Positions 32,898-43,402 of a stretch of 64,000 nt of DNA are shown one piece after another. The stretch spans positions 124,001 to 188,000 of the forward strand of contig NZ_FNFL01000004.1 of NCBI RefSeq assembly GCF_900101125.1, given 5' to 3'. The DNA is from Sediminibacillus albus. GTDB taxonomy: Bacteria; Bacillota; Bacilli; Bacillales; Amphibacillaceae. Every line of letters starts with the position of its first letter. The stretch's first letter is position 1. The notes under the pieces are model-generated. The model did no database searches. It was not told the origin of the DNA and saw only the letters and a program-made list of their open reading frames with translations. Position numbers and translations under genes: made by a program.

Positions 32898-34157
32898 ATG
32901 AAAAAAGATAAGATTGTATTAGCATACTCGGGTGGGCTTGATACATCGGTAGCAGTTAAATGGCTTCAGGATAAATACAATTATGATGTAATTGCCGTCG
33001 CACTTGATGTAGGAGAAGGAAAGGATCTTGATTTTGTTAAAAATAAAGCACTTGATGTAGGGGCGATTAAGTCATACGTAGTTGATGCAAAATCACTTTA
33101 TGCCAATGAATATGTTTTACCCGCTTTGCAAGCAAACTTGCTATACGAAGGAAAATACCCGTTAATTTCTGCACTATCACGTCCTTTGATTGCCAAAGTC
33201 CTTGTTGATATTGCAGAGAAAGAAGGAGCAGTAGCTGTAGCCCATGGGTGTACAGGAAAGGGCAATGATCAAGTAAGATTCGATGTAGCTTTTACAGCGC
33301 TGAATCCTGGCTTGGAAATAGTTGCACCTGTCCGTGAGTGGGCAATGTCAAGGGATGAAGAAATCGCGTATGCGGAGGAAAATGGCATTCCTGTCCCGGT
33401 AGATATCGATAATCCTTACAGTGTAGATCAGAATTTGTGGGGACGCAGTAACGAATGCGGTATTTTGGAAGATCCTTGGGTAGAAGCGCCAAAAGGAGCG
33501 TACGAATTGACCAAAGATCCTGTCGATGCTCCGGATCAGCCACAGACTGTCCAAATTACTTTTCATCAAGGAAAGCCTGTTTCACTTGATGGAGAATCTC
33601 TCGAGTTTTCCGAGCTTATCCTAAAACTGAATGAAATCGCCGGAAAACATGGGGTGGGCCGGATCGACCATGTAGAGAACCGGTTAGTCGGCATTAAATC
33701 CCGTGAAATATATGAAGCGCCCGCGGCATTGACATTAATAGCTGCCCACCAGGAACTGGAGGCATTGACCCTGCCTCGAGAAGTTGCCCAATTTAAGCCG
33801 ACAATTGAACAAAAGCTGGCGCAGACTGTATATGACGGACTTTGGTACTCGCCGTTAACGGAAGCATTACAGTCGTTTATTGAGCAAACCCAAAAACAAG
33901 TATCTGGCACAGTGAAAGTCAAGTTGTTCAAAGGGCATGCACAAGTAATCGGCCGTGAATCCGCACAGTCACTGTATGATTTTGACTTGGCAACTTACAA
34001 ACCAGAAGATAGCTTTGACCATGAAGCGGCACTAGGTTTTATAAAATTATGGGGACTTCCTACCAAAGTTCACTCTGCTGTCAATCAAACACATGCCAAA
34101 AAAGATGCATCGATTGAAAATGTTGTGGTCGATGTGAAGGAAGCTGTTAAACAATGA
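32898..34157 (+). CDS. argG: Argininosuccinate synthase
   Basis: A 419-residue enzyme that joins citrulline and aspartate with ATP in arginine synthesis. The N-terminal P-loop-like [17 protein letters not shown] (residues 7-23) binds [17 protein letters not shown] and the [20 protein letters not shown] block are family signatures. Length is a little above the usual 400 residues. ATG at 32898 behind AGAAGGGGAG. Its stop overlaps argH as ATGA. First of argG-argH-carA-carB-argF, the citrulline-to-arginine and carbamoyl-phosphate branch. Confidence 0.95.
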   Translation: MKKDKIVLAYSGGLDTSVAVKWLQDKYNYDVIAVALDVGEGKDLDFVKNKALDVGAIKSYVVDAKSLYANEYVLPALQANLLYEGKYPLISALSRPLIAKVLVDIAEKEGAVAVAHGCTGKGNDQVRFDVAFTALNPGLEIVAPVREWAMSRDEEIAYAEENGIPVPVDIDNPYSVDQNLWGRSNECGILEDPWVEAPKGAYELTKDPVDAPDQPQTVQITFHQGKPVSLDGESLEFSELILKLNEIAGKHGVGRIDHVENRLVGIKSREIYEAPAALTLIAAHQELEALTLPREVAQFKPTIEQKLAQTVYDGLWYSPLTEALQSFIEQTQKQVSGTVKVKLFKGHAQVIGRESAQSLYDFDLATYKPEDSFDHEAALGFIKLWGLPTKVHSAVNQTHAKKDASIENVVVDVKEAVKQ

Positions 34158-35581
34158 AACTATGGGGCGGCCGGTTTACCAAGCCAACAAATGAGCTAGT
34201 CGACGAATATACAGCATCAATCAGCTTTGACCAAAAATTAGCAGTGTATGACATACAAGGCAGTCTCGCCCACGTGGAAATGTTGAAAGAATGCAGCATT
34301 ATCCCAGAGAAGGATGCTGTTACTATTGCAAATGGGCTTCACTCTGTTGCAGAAAAGATCAAAAATGGAGAAGCGGTAATGAGCGAAGAAAACGAAGATA
34401 TTCATATGAATATCGAAAAACTATTGATTGAAGAAATAGGGCCTGTCGGCGGTAAACTGCATACTGGCAGGAGCCGGAATGACCAAGTGGCATTGGATAT
34501 GCGCTTATACTTGCGTGCGGCCTTAGTGGAGATCAGCCAGCTGCTGCTGGATGTTCAAAAGGCCCTCCACAAACAGGCGCGGGAAAACCTTGATACAGTT
34601 CTTCCGGGATATACTCACTTACAGCGGGCCCAGCCTGTATTATTTGCCCACCACATGATGGCTTATGTGTTTATGTTTCAAAGAGACATGGAAAGAATAT
34701 CTGACAGCTGGAAGCGGGTTAACCAGTCACCATTAGGTGCCGGAGCACTGGCTGGAACCACCTTTCCGATTGACCGCCAATATGTGGCTGAGAAGCTTCA
34801 CTTTGATGGGATTTGTGAAAACAGCTTAGATGCTGTCAGCGATCGTGACTTTGTTGTGGAATTTTTATCAAATGCTTCCCTGATTTCTGTTCATTTATCC
34901 AGATTGTGCGAGGAATTTGTCCAATGGTCTAGTGCCGAGTTCAATTTCATTGAATTGGATGATGCATTTTGTACGGGGAGCAGTATGATGCCGCAAAAGA
35001 AAAACCCCGATGTCGCTGAACTCGTTAGAGGAAAGACAGGGCGAGTCTATGGGCATTTAATGGGTATGCTAACGACGCTTAAAGGCCTTCCGCTTGCCTA
35101 CAATAAAGATATGCAGGAAGACAAGGAAGGTATGTTTGATACCGTCGATACGCTAAAAGGTGCATTGGGATTGTTCGCACCGATGATAGAAACGATGGAT
35201 GTCAAAAAGGATAACATGTACCAGGCGGTAGCTAAAGATTATTCTAATGCAACAGATCTTGCTGATTACCTTGTCGGCAAGGATATGCCATTCAGGGAAT
35301 CGCATGCAGTAGTCGGCCAAGTGGTTTTGCACTGCATCAATCATAATAAATATTTAATGGATCTATCTGTCGAGGAATTTCAGCAATTTTCCCCGCTGAT
35401 TGGAAGGGATATTTATGATTTTCTTGCTCCAGAGGCTGTCGTAAACGCCCGGAATGTGGCAGGCGGTACAGCTAAGAACCGTGTGGAAGAACAGCTTGCT
35501 GTAGCGCGGCAGCTCTTCCAAATAAATATGGAGTGGATTGAACAGCACAAACAATTAATCGAAAATGACGAAAATGCCTGA
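34154..35581 (+). CDS. argH: Argininosuccinate lyase
   Basis: A 475-residue fumarase/aspartase-superfamily lyase that splits argininosuccinate into arginine and fumarate. [20 protein letters not shown] opens the protein, [13 protein letters not shown] is in the N-terminal active-site region, and [16 protein letters not shown] near residues 276-291 is the fumarate lyase signature with the catalytic serine loop. ATG overlaps the argG stop by four bases, so the two are translationally coupled. carA follows after about 140 bases of AT-rich sequence with no clear terminator. Confidence 0.95.
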   Translation: MKLWGGRFTKPTNELVDEYTASISFDQKLAVYDIQGSLAHVEMLKECSIIPEKDAVTIANGLHSVAEKIKNGEAVMSEENEDIHMNIEKLLIEEIGPVGGKLHTGRSRNDQVALDMRLYLRAALVEISQLLLDVQKALHKQARENLDTVLPGYTHLQRAQPVLFAHHMMAYVFMFQRDMERISDSWKRVNQSPLGAGALAGTTFPIDRQYVAEKLHFDGICENSLDAVSDRDFVVEFLSNASLISVHLSRLCEEFVQWSSAEFNFIELDDAFCTGSSMMPQKKNPDVAELVRGKTGRVYGHLMGMLTTLKGLPLAYNKDMQEDKEGMFDTVDTLKGALGLFAPMIETMDVKKDNMYQAVAKDYSNATDLADYLVGKDMPFRESHAVVGQVVLHCINHNKYLMDLSVEEFQQFSPLIGRDIYDFLAPEAVVNARNVAGGTAKNRVEEQLAVARQLFQINMEWIEQHKQLIENDENA

Positions 35582-35720
35582 TTTTGAATTTATAAAAAAG
35601 ATGGATAATTACGGCTTACGCCATAAAGGTGGTTGTGGGCCTGTTTTTTTCATTGATATGAATAAATATAAATAAATGCGTATAAAAACCATTTATTTGT
35701 GCGAGAGAGGAGTGACGGAA

Positions 35721-36824
35721 TTGAATGAAATTACAGGCTACCTTGTGCTGAGCACAGGGGATGTTTTGGAAGGGAAATGGCTTGGCGAGGAAATCGCTGC
35801 CGAAGGGGAGCTTGTGTTTAACACGGCCATGACAGGCTATCAGGAAGTAATGACAGACCCCTCCTATGCAGGACAAATAGTGACAATGACATATCCGTTG
35901 ATTGGCAACTATGGATTCAATGATTTTGACCATGAAAGTTTGAAGCCGTCTCTAGCTGGATTAATTATCTCTTCTCCATGTCATACACCGGAACATTACC
36001 AGGCTAGTTTCACTTTAACCGAGATGGTCAGTCAATATAAAATACCCACGTTATATGATATAGATACGAGAGCATTGACAAGGATCATCAGAGAAAATGG
36101 AGAAGTTTATGGCAAAATAACATCCAATAAGCAGGCAGCTCCGAAAATGATAAAGGTGGATACAGAGGTTGTTAAAAAAGTATCGGTGACAAAGATAACA
36201 AAGGTAAAAGGAAAGAACACTTCTTCCCATTTGCCTGGGAAGGGGCCGCATGTAGTTGTTTATGATTATGGATACAAACACTCGATCACCGATACTTTGG
36301 CAGAGCTTGGCTGTAATGTGACTGTTGTACCCTATGATACACCACCGGCAGTAATAAAGGAGCTCCAGCCTGAGGGCATTGTATTATCCAACGGGCCAGG
36401 AGATCCTAAGTATTTATCCTATTTGGGCGGCCATATCAGGGAAGTAACCGACAAATACCCAACATTGGGTATTTGCTTGGGACATCAACTGGTTGCCCTC
36501 GCTCATGGCGGGCAGACCGAACGTCTTCCATATGGCCATCGCGGGAGCAACCATCCAGTAAAAGACTTGACGACAGGCAAAGTTTTCATTACTTCACAAA
36601 ACCATGGATACGTTGTTGATATGGATTCCGTTGAACTGGCTAATTGGGATATCTCGCATATCAATGTCAATGACCGTTCGGTGGAAGGGCTTGTACATCG
36701 AACAAAGCCAGTAATGACCGTTCAGTTTCATCCAGAGGCACATCCCGGACCTATTGATACGTATAAAATATTTAAGGAGTTCCTCAGCAAGATTCCAGAC
36801 AAGGGAGAGAAACAACATGCCTAA
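35721..36824 (+). CDS. carA: Carbamoyl-phosphate synthase small subunit
   Basis: Glutamine amidotransferase subunit of the arginine-linked carbamoyl-phosphate synthase, about 367 residues. N-terminal: GELVFNTAMTGYQEVMTDPS. C-terminal class I glutaminase: Cys in TLGICLGHQLVALAHGG, His/Glu in VQFHPEAHPGP. It makes ammonia for CarB. The frame is open from an ATG at 35676, but AGAGGAGTGA before the TTG at 35721 gives the proper N terminus (NEITGYLVL). It overlaps carB by eight bases. Grouping with arg genes rather than pyr genes marks it as the arginine-specific copy. Confidence 0.93.
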   Translation: MNEITGYLVLSTGDVLEGKWLGEEIAAEGELVFNTAMTGYQEVMTDPSYAGQIVTMTYPLIGNYGFNDFDHESLKPSLAGLIISSPCHTPEHYQASFTLTEMVSQYKIPTLYDIDTRALTRIIRENGEVYGKITSNKQAAPKMIKVDTEVVKKVSVTKITKVKGKNTSSHLPGKGPHVVVYDYGYKHSITDTLAELGCNVTVVPYDTPPAVIKELQPEGIVLSNGPGDPKYLSYLGGHIREVTDKYPTLGICLGHQLVALAHGGQTERLPYGHRGSNHPVKDLTTGKVFITSQNHGYVVDMDSVELANWDISHINVNDRSVEGLVHRTKPVMTVQFHPEAHPGPIDTYKIFKEFLSKIPDKGEKQHA

Positions 36825-39800
36825 GTTTTCACATATCAAAAAAGTGCTTGTTATCGGCTCCGGCCCTATCGTTATCGGCCAGGCTGCTGAATTTGATTAC
36901 GCTGGCACCCAGGCTTGTCTAGCATTAAAGGAAGAAGGGATGGAGGTTATTTTAGTTAATAATAACCCAGCCACCATTATGACTGATCAACATATTGCTG
37001 ACCAGGTTTATTTGGAGCCGCTGACTTGTACATCTTTGACCAATATCATAAAAAAAGAAAAACCTGATGGCTTACTGCCTACACTGGGCGGACAGACAGG
37101 ATTAAACCTTGCTGTGGCATTGTCTGAGGCAGGCGTGCTTGAGCAATACAAAGTGGAATTGCTTGGTACACCGCTGGATACTATTCAAAAAGGAGAAGAC
37201 AGGGAAATCTTCAAGTCAATGATGAAGTCCATAGATGAACCGGTATCGGAAAGCATCACAACTAGCTCAGTAGAGGATGCGGTTAGTTTTGCAACTTCTG
37301 CAGGCTATCCAATTATCATTCGTCCAGCATATACATTGGGCGGTGGCGGCGGCGGAATAGCTGACAATGAGGAGGAATTGAAAGCAATTGTCAAAAACGG
37401 CCTTCATGCCAGTCCGATTGGCCAGGTCTTAGTCGACCAAAGTGTAAAAGGCTGGAAGGAAGTAGAATATGAGGTCATGCGGGATGCCAATGATACGTGC
37501 ATTATTGTTTGTAATATGGAAAACATTGACCCGGTCGGAGTCCATACAGGAGACAGCATTGTCGTAGCGCCTTCCCAGACGCTTAATGACCGCCAATATC
37601 AAATGCTGCGTACTACCTCCTGCAAGGTAATTAGAGAATTGGGCGTAGTGGGCGGCTGTAATATCCAATTTGCTTTAAATCCTGAAAGCAATGAATATGT
37701 AATTATTGAAGTGAATCCTCGCGTCAGCCGTTCTAGTGCACTAGCCTCCAAAGCAACAGGCTACCCGATAGCCCGCATAGCTGCAAAGCTAGCTTTAGGC
37801 TATCATTTAGATGAAGTTTTGAATCCAATTACCGGCCATACTTATGCAAGTTTTGAGCCGGCGATTGATTATATTGCTGTCAAAATTCCGAGGTGGCCGT
37901 TTGATAAGTTTGCAAAGGCAAACAGACGGCTTGGAACGCAAATGAAAGCAACAGGTGAAGTGATGGCACTAGCTCGTAATTTTCCGGCGGCCTTAAATAA
38001 GGCGGTCAGATCATTGGAAATCGGGGTAGATAGTTTAGTATTGCCGAACATTGCTAGTTTGACAAATGATGAGATTAACAAAAGTCTGGCAGAGGCTACT
38101 GATGAAAGGCTGTTCGTAATTGCTGAAGCGTTTAGGAGAAATTACTCGATTGCCGACATTCATTCATTAACGGAAATCAATAAATATTTTTTAAATGAAA
38201 TAGCATTAATCATCCAACTGGAGAAGGAGCTTGCTTCCAAGGATTGGGAGTCCTTAAGCAGTTCAGATATAAGTAAAGCAAAATTATACGGGTTGTCAGA
38301 TGGATTGCTTGCTGACATTTTTCAAGTCAGTAGAGCAGACGTACAGGGAAAAACGCGTCAGTTCGGATTAACACCTTCCTATAAAATGGTTGATACTTGT
38401 GCGGCGGAATTTTCAGCAGATACTCCATACTTTTACAGCTCGTGGAAAGAAAGCGATGAAGTAGAAGCGCTGGCTGGCAAGCAGAAGGTGGTAGTCCTTG
38501 GTTCCGGTCCTATCCGTATCGGCCAAGGGGTGGAATTCGATTACTGTTCGGTTCATGCAGCAATGTCGCTCAAAGAACAGGACATCAAAGCCATCGTCGT
38601 CAATAATAATCCAGAGACTGTCAGTACTGATTTCAATACGGCAGATCATTTGTATTTTGAACCATTAACGGAAGAAGATGTATTGCATGTGGTAGAAAAA
38701 GAGAATGCAGATGGAGTGCTAGTTCAGTTCGGCGGCCAGACAGCAATCAACTTAGCTGAAGGATTAAGCAGGGCTGGTGTACATGTTAGCGGGACATCTT
38801 TATCAGCCATTGAAGCAGTTGAGGATCGGAATAAATTTTATCAGCTATTAAAGAAGCTAGATATCCCACATATACCTGGTGAAACAGTAATGGATACAGT
38901 GAATGCGGAGAAAATAGCCGAGAGAATAGGCTATCCAATTCTAATTCGTCCTTCTTATGTGATTGGGGGCAGAGGAATGGCAATCGTCCATAATCGCATA
39001 CAACTGTTAAATTATATTGGCAGCTTAAAAAATGAAGGGGCCGGTTCGCGGATTTTCCCTCTATTGATTGACCGTTTCATCTCTGGTTATGAAGTAGAGG
39101 TGGATGCTGTCTGTGACGGTGAGGATGTGTTAATCCCTGGGATCTTTGAGCACGTCGAGAAAGCGGGCGTCCATTCTGGAGACAGCACAGCTATCTTCCC
39201 AGCCCCAGGTCTAACACATGACCAGCAAGCATTAATAGAACAATATACCGAGCAAATATCTGCAGAATTAGCAATCAAGGGTATTATCAATATTCAGTTC
39301 GTCCTTAGTGAAGATAGAAAGGATATATATGTACTGGAGGTAAATCCGCGTGCTTCCCGGACGGTACCAATTGCCAGCAAAGTAACGGGAGTACCGTTGG
39401 TCGACCTGGCTACCCGGGTCCAGATGGGGGAGTCGTTAGCTGAGCTGGGCTGGAGGATTGGACTGCATGATTCGGGCAGTTATTATGCTGTTAAAGTTCC
39501 TGTTTTTTCTACTAATAAATTGCCTGGTGTAGATCCCTTCCTGGGCCCTGAAATGAAATCGACTGGAGAAGCAATTGGCTTGGGAACGACTGTCGAAAGT
39601 GCTATGGCCAAGGCGTTCGGCTGGAAGGAAGGAAGCTTGCTCGATTTAAGAAAGAATCAGCAGATATTCCTCTCGTTAGGAAGTAATGCCAGCCATTTAT
39701 CGAAAGAACTGTTGGACATTATTTCACAGCTTCCGGCGAAGATAGCTGTTGATAGGGAAACAGCTGATGCACTTAATGAACAAGGAATTACTGTTGATAA

Positions 39801-40065
39801 AGTTATTAGTATTGCTGAAGCAGGAGAAAGCTGTCTAAACAATGATTTTCAATTGATTTGCGATCTCATGCAAAGCTGGGAATCCAATGAACATGTGCAG
39901 CTGCGGGAAGATGCATTAAAGACGGATACATTATGCTTAACGACAGTTGAAACATTAGCAGCTTTCCTGAAAGCATCTATGCAAGTCATAGAGGAACCGC
40001 ATGCCATTAATGAGTATTTACAGGCGAATCAAGGGCTGAATCAAGAGAAGGAGCGTGTGCATTAA
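36817..40065 (+). CDS. carB: Carbamoyl-phosphate synthase large subunit
   Basis: A 1082-residue synthetase with two homologous ATP-grasp halves, visible as repeated SGPIVIGQAAEFDYAGTQAC (near residue 16) and SGPIRIGQGVEFDYCSVHA. FGGQTAINLAEGL and GGQTGLNLAVAL are the matching later motifs. The C-terminal MGS-like domain (about 930-1080) is present, where ornithine/UMP effectors act in other enzymes. ATG at 36817 with AAGGGAGAG inside the end of carA; the in-frame frame upstream to 36754 is carA sequence. It supplies carbamoyl phosphate to argF next door. Confidence 0.94.
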   Translation: MPKFSHIKKVLVIGSGPIVIGQAAEFDYAGTQACLALKEEGMEVILVNNNPATIMTDQHIADQVYLEPLTCTSLTNIIKKEKPDGLLPTLGGQTGLNLAVALSEAGVLEQYKVELLGTPLDTIQKGEDREIFKSMMKSIDEPVSESITTSSVEDAVSFATSAGYPIIIRPAYTLGGGGGGIADNEEELKAIVKNGLHASPIGQVLVDQSVKGWKEVEYEVMRDANDTCIIVCNMENIDPVGVHTGDSIVVAPSQTLNDRQYQMLRTTSCKVIRELGVVGGCNIQFALNPESNEYVIIEVNPRVSRSSALASKATGYPIARIAAKLALGYHLDEVLNPITGHTYASFEPAIDYIAVKIPRWPFDKFAKANRRLGTQMKATGEVMALARNFPAALNKAVRSLEIGVDSLVLPNIASLTNDEINKSLAEATDERLFVIAEAFRRNYSIADIHSLTEINKYFLNEIALIIQLEKELASKDWESLSSSDISKAKLYGLSDGLLADIFQVSRADVQGKTRQFGLTPSYKMVDTCAAEFSADTPYFYSSWKESDEVEALAGKQKVVVLGSGPIRIGQGVEFDYCSVHAAMSLKEQDIKAIVVNNNPETVSTDFNTADHLYFEPLTEEDVLHVVEKENADGVLVQFGGQTAINLAEGLSRAGVHVSGTSLSAIEAVEDRNKFYQLLKKLDIPHIPGETVMDTVNAEKIAERIGYPILIRPSYVIGGRGMAIVHNRIQLLNYIGSLKNEGAGSRIFPLLIDRFISGYEVEVDAVCDGEDVLIPGIFEHVEKAGVHSGDSTAIFPAPGLTHDQQALIEQYTEQISAELAIKGIINIQFVLSEDRKDIYVLEVNPRASRTVPIASKVTGVPLVDLATRVQMGESLAELGWRIGLHDSGSYYAVKVPVFSTNKLPGVDPFLGPEMKSTGEAIGLGTTVESAMAKAFGWKEGSLLDLRKNQQIFLSLGSNASHLSKELLDIISQLPAKIAVDRETADALNEQGITVDKVISIAEAGESCLNNDFQLICDLMQSWESNEHVQLREDALKTDTLCLTTVETLAAFLKASMQVIEEPHAINEYLQANQGLNQEKERVH

Positions 40066-41025
40066 ATGGAATTGACCAAAGAAATCAACATACAGCAACA
40101 GCTTTCCGGCCGGAATTTTTTAACATTGGGCGATTACAGCAAGGCGGAGATAAGCTACTTGTTGGAGCTTGCTGCGACATTGAAGATGCAGCGGCAAAAA
40201 GGGATTATCGAGCAGCCGCTGCAGGGAAAGACGCTCGGGATGATTTTTGAAAAATCGTCAACCAGAACCCGCGTCTCTTTTGAAGCAGGAATCTATCAGT
40301 TGGGCGGAACAGGTCTATTCCTAAGCGCAAATGACATTCAAATCGGCAGGGGCGAGCCGATTGCAGATACAGCCAAAGTATTATCCGGATATTTAGATGG
40401 GATAATGATACGAACCTTCTCTCAGAAAACGGTGGAGGAGCTGGCGGCGAATGCCTCAATTCCTGTCATAAATGGTTTAACCGACAGCTATCATCCTTGC
40501 CAGGTTTTAGCGGATTTACAAACAATCGAAGAAGTGAAGGGCGGGTTAAACGGAATTAACCTCGTCTATGTCGGGGATGGAAACAATATGGCGCATTCTC
40601 TTATGCTTGGAGCATCTAGAATGGGAATGAATATCAGTATAGCTGCGCCGGAAGGGTTTCAGCCCGACGAATGTATAACAGAGCAGGCAAAATCGATTGC
40701 CAGGCTTCAAGGCGGTAAAGTAGAAATCACTTCAGACCTTCCAGCAGCCGTCCGGGGTGCAGATGTGATTTATACAGATGTATGGGCAAGTATGGGTCAG
40801 GAGAGTGAACAGGCGGCCAGGGAACAAGCATTTTCAGGCTTTCAAGTAAATAAAGAATTATTTTCTTATGCCCAGAAGGATGCCGTGTTTATGCACTGCT
40901 TACCGGCGCACCGGGGGGAAGAGGTTACAGCAGAAGTGATAGATGGCAGTAGATCGGTCGTTTTTCAACAGGCTGAAAACAGATTGCATGCACAAAAGGC
41001 ATTAATGACTGCCCTCATGGGATAA
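40066..41025 (+). CDS. argF: Ornithine carbamoyltransferase
   Basis: A 319-residue transcarbamylase that makes citrulline from ornithine and carbamoyl phosphate. The carbamoyl-phosphate loop FEKSSTRTRVSFE, the HPCQVLADLQT motif and the ornithine-side MHCLPAHRGEEV with catalytic Cys are all present. The ATG follows directly on the carB stop codon, with AGAAGGAG upstream. Last gene of the arginine operon; argC-argJ-argB-argD must lie elsewhere. A strong terminator follows. Confidence 0.95.
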   Translation: MELTKEINIQQQLSGRNFLTLGDYSKAEISYLLELAATLKMQRQKGIIEQPLQGKTLGMIFEKSSTRTRVSFEAGIYQLGGTGLFLSANDIQIGRGEPIADTAKVLSGYLDGIMIRTFSQKTVEELAANASIPVINGLTDSYHPCQVLADLQTIEEVKGGLNGINLVYVGDGNNMAHSLMLGASRMGMNISIAAPEGFQPDECITEQAKSIARLQGGKVEITSDLPAAVRGADVIYTDVWASMGQESEQAAREQAFSGFQVNKELFSYAQKDAVFMHCLPAHRGEEVTAEVIDGSRSVVFQQAENRLHAQKALMTALMG

Positions 41026-41034
41026 CTGAAAAAC

Positions 41035-41062
41035 AAAGCCCTTCCTTAGGAAGGGCTTTTTT
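41035..41062 (+). terminator. Terminator of arginine operon
   Basis: AAAGCCCTTCC and GGAAGGGCTTT form an 11-bp stem with a three-base loop, followed by six U residues. Confidence 0.9.
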
Positions 41063-41149
41063 GGCTGATAAGAAAGCCGTTTTATTTTTTTCAACTTGCA
41101 GAGATTGCAACGTAATCTGCCTAACCAAGAAGGGCAGTTATGTAGCTCG

Positions 41150-41989
41150 TTAAACTGTTCCACCGTACGCCAAGTACTCGTCTAATGCTTGCTGTAATGT
41201 TCCTTTGATAATAGCTTTATGCTCGAACAACAGATCTAAATCCACCATATTTTGCACAATTTCCGGCCGCAACCCTGTAATAACAGGCCTGCATCCCATC
41301 AAAGAAATACCATCCAGCAATTTTAAAAAGCGTTTGGCTATCTCTCCTTCCATCTCAGCAATTCCGGAAAAATCCAAGATCAATGTGTGAATCCGATGTC
41401 TGCCGATCTCTATTAAGACTTTTTCTTCGATCGTTTGAGTGCGGGAAGAATCAATCGTTCCGATTAAAGGTAAAATACTTACATAAGGGGTTACTGGAAT
41501 AATCGGAACTGATAGATTTTGTACCAGCTCTCGTTGAGCTTCTATTAATTCATCCTTATACTTTGAATAATTAATAAAAAAGCCATTCAAAAACTGATCA
41601 ATCAGCGCGTTGATTTTATTCTCCAATGTATAAAATCTGTCACGGTCGGCAGACTCATTGGTTTGCAAGTCATAATTATACAAGGCGACCCATAAGGTTC
41701 TGCGGATGGCTTGCACCCACTCCAGTTTAAAGGCCAATGTTAAGTTGAAATTAGCCCATGCGATTCCCTCACGCTTTGCAAAAGCGAGTAGTTCCTGTTC
41801 TTTTTCCTCCACTACATAGAGAACCAAAAGGTGTGCATTTTTTAATAAATTAATATTTCCGATTAATCGTATTTCTTCTATTTTCCCTCGAACGTTCACA
41901 GCTTCATTTAGTAATTTTTCTTCAAAGGGTTCTTTATTACTGATGAGAAACTCTTTTATACTCATGCTATCTTGATAAGTCCATTCCAA
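41150..41989 (-). CDS. RsbR-family STAS-domain stressosome protein
   Basis: A protein of about 279 residues with an N-terminal non-heme-globin-like sensor half and a C-terminal STAS domain (about 165-270), like RsbRA and its paralogs, which scaffold the stressosome that controls sigma-B. The STAS part reads VSILPLIGTIDSSRT, HTLILDFSGIAEMEG and GCRPVITGLRPEIVQ. By-eye alignment puts Ser at the first RsbT phosphosite (Thr171 in RsbRA) and Gly/Glu at the second (Thr205). A GTG at 41998 overlaps the AAGGGAGTGA site; TTG at 41989 is the better start. Monocistronic. Confidence 0.8.
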   Translation of the reverse strand: MEWTYQDSMSIKEFLISNKEPFEEKLLNEAVNVRGKIEEIRLIGNINLLKNAHLLVLYVVEEKEQELLAFAKREGIAWANFNLTLAFKLEWVQAIRRTLWVALYNYDLQTNESADRDRFYTLENKINALIDQFLNGFFINYSKYKDELIEAQRELVQNLSVPIIPVTPYVSILPLIGTIDSSRTQTIEEKVLIEIGRHRIHTLILDFSGIAEMEGEIAKRFLKLLDGISLMGCRPVITGLRPEIVQNMVDLDLLFEHKAIIKGTLQQALDEYLAYGGTV

Positions 41990-42298
41990 GAAAATCACTC
42001 CCTTTACGAAAAGATAAAAACATAGTTCCGGAAAATTATTCTACTAATGAAATAAAAAGAAAAATAGAATCTCTAACATTATAACAAATCCTGATTATTC
42101 ATGAAATTATCTGCTACAGAGAAACATTTTGAAATGTTGCAAGCTCTGGATGGTTAAATGTTTGACTTATGGGTGAAGGGGAAGGGATATGGAGAAAATA
42201 ACGGTGTAAACGAGTTAGGCACGTATAAAAAATTTTTTCATAAGATTTTAATAATAGCGTTTACAGCGGGAAATTAAGATGTCGTTGGTTCTTTACAC

Positions 42299-42310
42299 CT
42301 GTGTTATAAT
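42299..42310 (+). promoter_or_regulatory. Extended -10 promoter for murB
   Basis: TGTTATAAT carries TG one base before a consensus TATAAT (42305-42310), about 90 bases upstream of murB. No good -35 at standard spacing. The rest of the 41990-42401 gap is AT-rich with no gene. Confidence 0.5.
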
Positions 42311-42401
42311 CAAAGTTATGAAAAAAGGTCTGTTTTATTTTTTGTTCAGACTGACTGCTGCATCTGAGAACGAGGCTAACAAATTAAAGGAATGATCTGA
42401 T

Positions 42402-43352
42402 TTGGTAAATTATCATCATGCATATAAAGAGATACTGAAGATAACTTCAGAAAGAAACGTAATGGTTGATGAATTATTGAAAAATCATACGTACACTAGA
42501 TTAGGCGGAAAAGCAGATATTCTGGTTACTCCAGAGACGTTTGAAGAAGTTCAGGAATTAGTGAAACTTGCCCAACGGGAAGAGGTACCCTTTACACTTC
42601 TGGGGAATGGTTCAAATATGATTGTAAAAGACGGCGGCATCCGGGGTATAGTAATGAGCCAGAAGCGCTTTCAGGAAATTCGCACAAGTGGAAAGCGCAT
42701 CGTAGCCCAAAGCGGCGCAGCAATCATTGAAGTTTCCCGTAGAGCATTAAGGGAAGAGCTGGCAGGTTTGGAATTTGCCTGCGGCATCCCCGGAACTGTC
42801 GGCGGTGCTCTGTTTATGAATGCAGGTGCCTATGGAGGAGAAATTAAAGATGTGCTGGAACATGCCGTAGTTGTTGACCCGGACGGAAACCTGTTAACGA
42901 AGGCGGCAGAAGATTTGGATTTAGAATACCGGACTAGCAATATCCCCGACAAAGGCTATATTGTGCTCGAGGCTAGCTTCAAATTGGAGCCAGGCAATTA
43001 TAAGGATATTAAGGCTATCATGGATGATCTTACTTATAAACGAGAGTCGAAGCAGCCTTTGGAATATCCCTCCTGTGGCAGTGTTTTTAAACGGCCTCCT
43101 GGATATTTCGCTGGCAAGCTTATCCAGGACAGCGAGCTTCAGGGCAAAGGAGTTGGAGGAGCGGAAGTTTCCACCAAACACGCCGGATTTATTGTCAACA
43201 AAAATAATGCAACGGCTACTGAGTATATATCAGTGATTGAGTTGGTACAAAAAACTGTCGAAGAAAAATTCGGTGTATTCCTGGAGAGAGAAGTGAAAAT
43301 CATTGGCGAAGACGCCGATGTAGATACACAAAAGTCCGTAAAGCAAAATTAA
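42402..43352 (+). CDS. murB: UDP-N-acetylenolpyruvoylglucosamine reductase
   Basis: A 316-residue flavoprotein that reduces UDP-GlcNAc-enolpyruvate to UDP-MurNAc in peptidoglycan precursor synthesis. FAD-binding motifs: TYTRLGGKADILVTP and LLGNGSNMIVKDGGIRG; also GIPGTVGGALFMNAGAYGGE. PSCGSVFKRPPG holds the proton-donor serine and marks the type II, Gram-positive form. TTG start at 42402 behind AAAGGAATGA. Monocistronic, ending at a hairpin shared with the convergent MFS gene. Confidence 0.94.
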   Translation: MVNYHHAYKEILKITSERNVMVDELLKNHTYTRLGGKADILVTPETFEEVQELVKLAQREEVPFTLLGNGSNMIVKDGGIRGIVMSQKRFQEIRTSGKRIVAQSGAAIIEVSRRALREELAGLEFACGIPGTVGGALFMNAGAYGGEIKDVLEHAVVVDPDGNLLTKAAEDLDLEYRTSNIPDKGYIVLEASFKLEPGNYKDIKAIMDDLTYKRESKQPLEYPSCGSVFKRPPGYFAGKLIQDSELQGKGVGGAEVSTKHAGFIVNKNNATATEYISVIELVQKTVEEKFGVFLEREVKIIGEDADVDTQKSVKQN

Positions 43353-43363
43353 TAGATTCTTCC

Positions 43364-43402
43364 AAACAGCAGCTCCTTATTTAGGAGCTGCTGTTTGTTT
43401 TT
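43364..43402. terminator. Bidirectional terminator, murB and MFS genes
   Basis: AAACAGCAGCTCCT and AGGAGCTGCTGTTT form a 14-bp stem with a five-base loop, with a U-rich tract after it. The stem includes the last codons of the convergent MFS gene. Confidence 0.85.
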
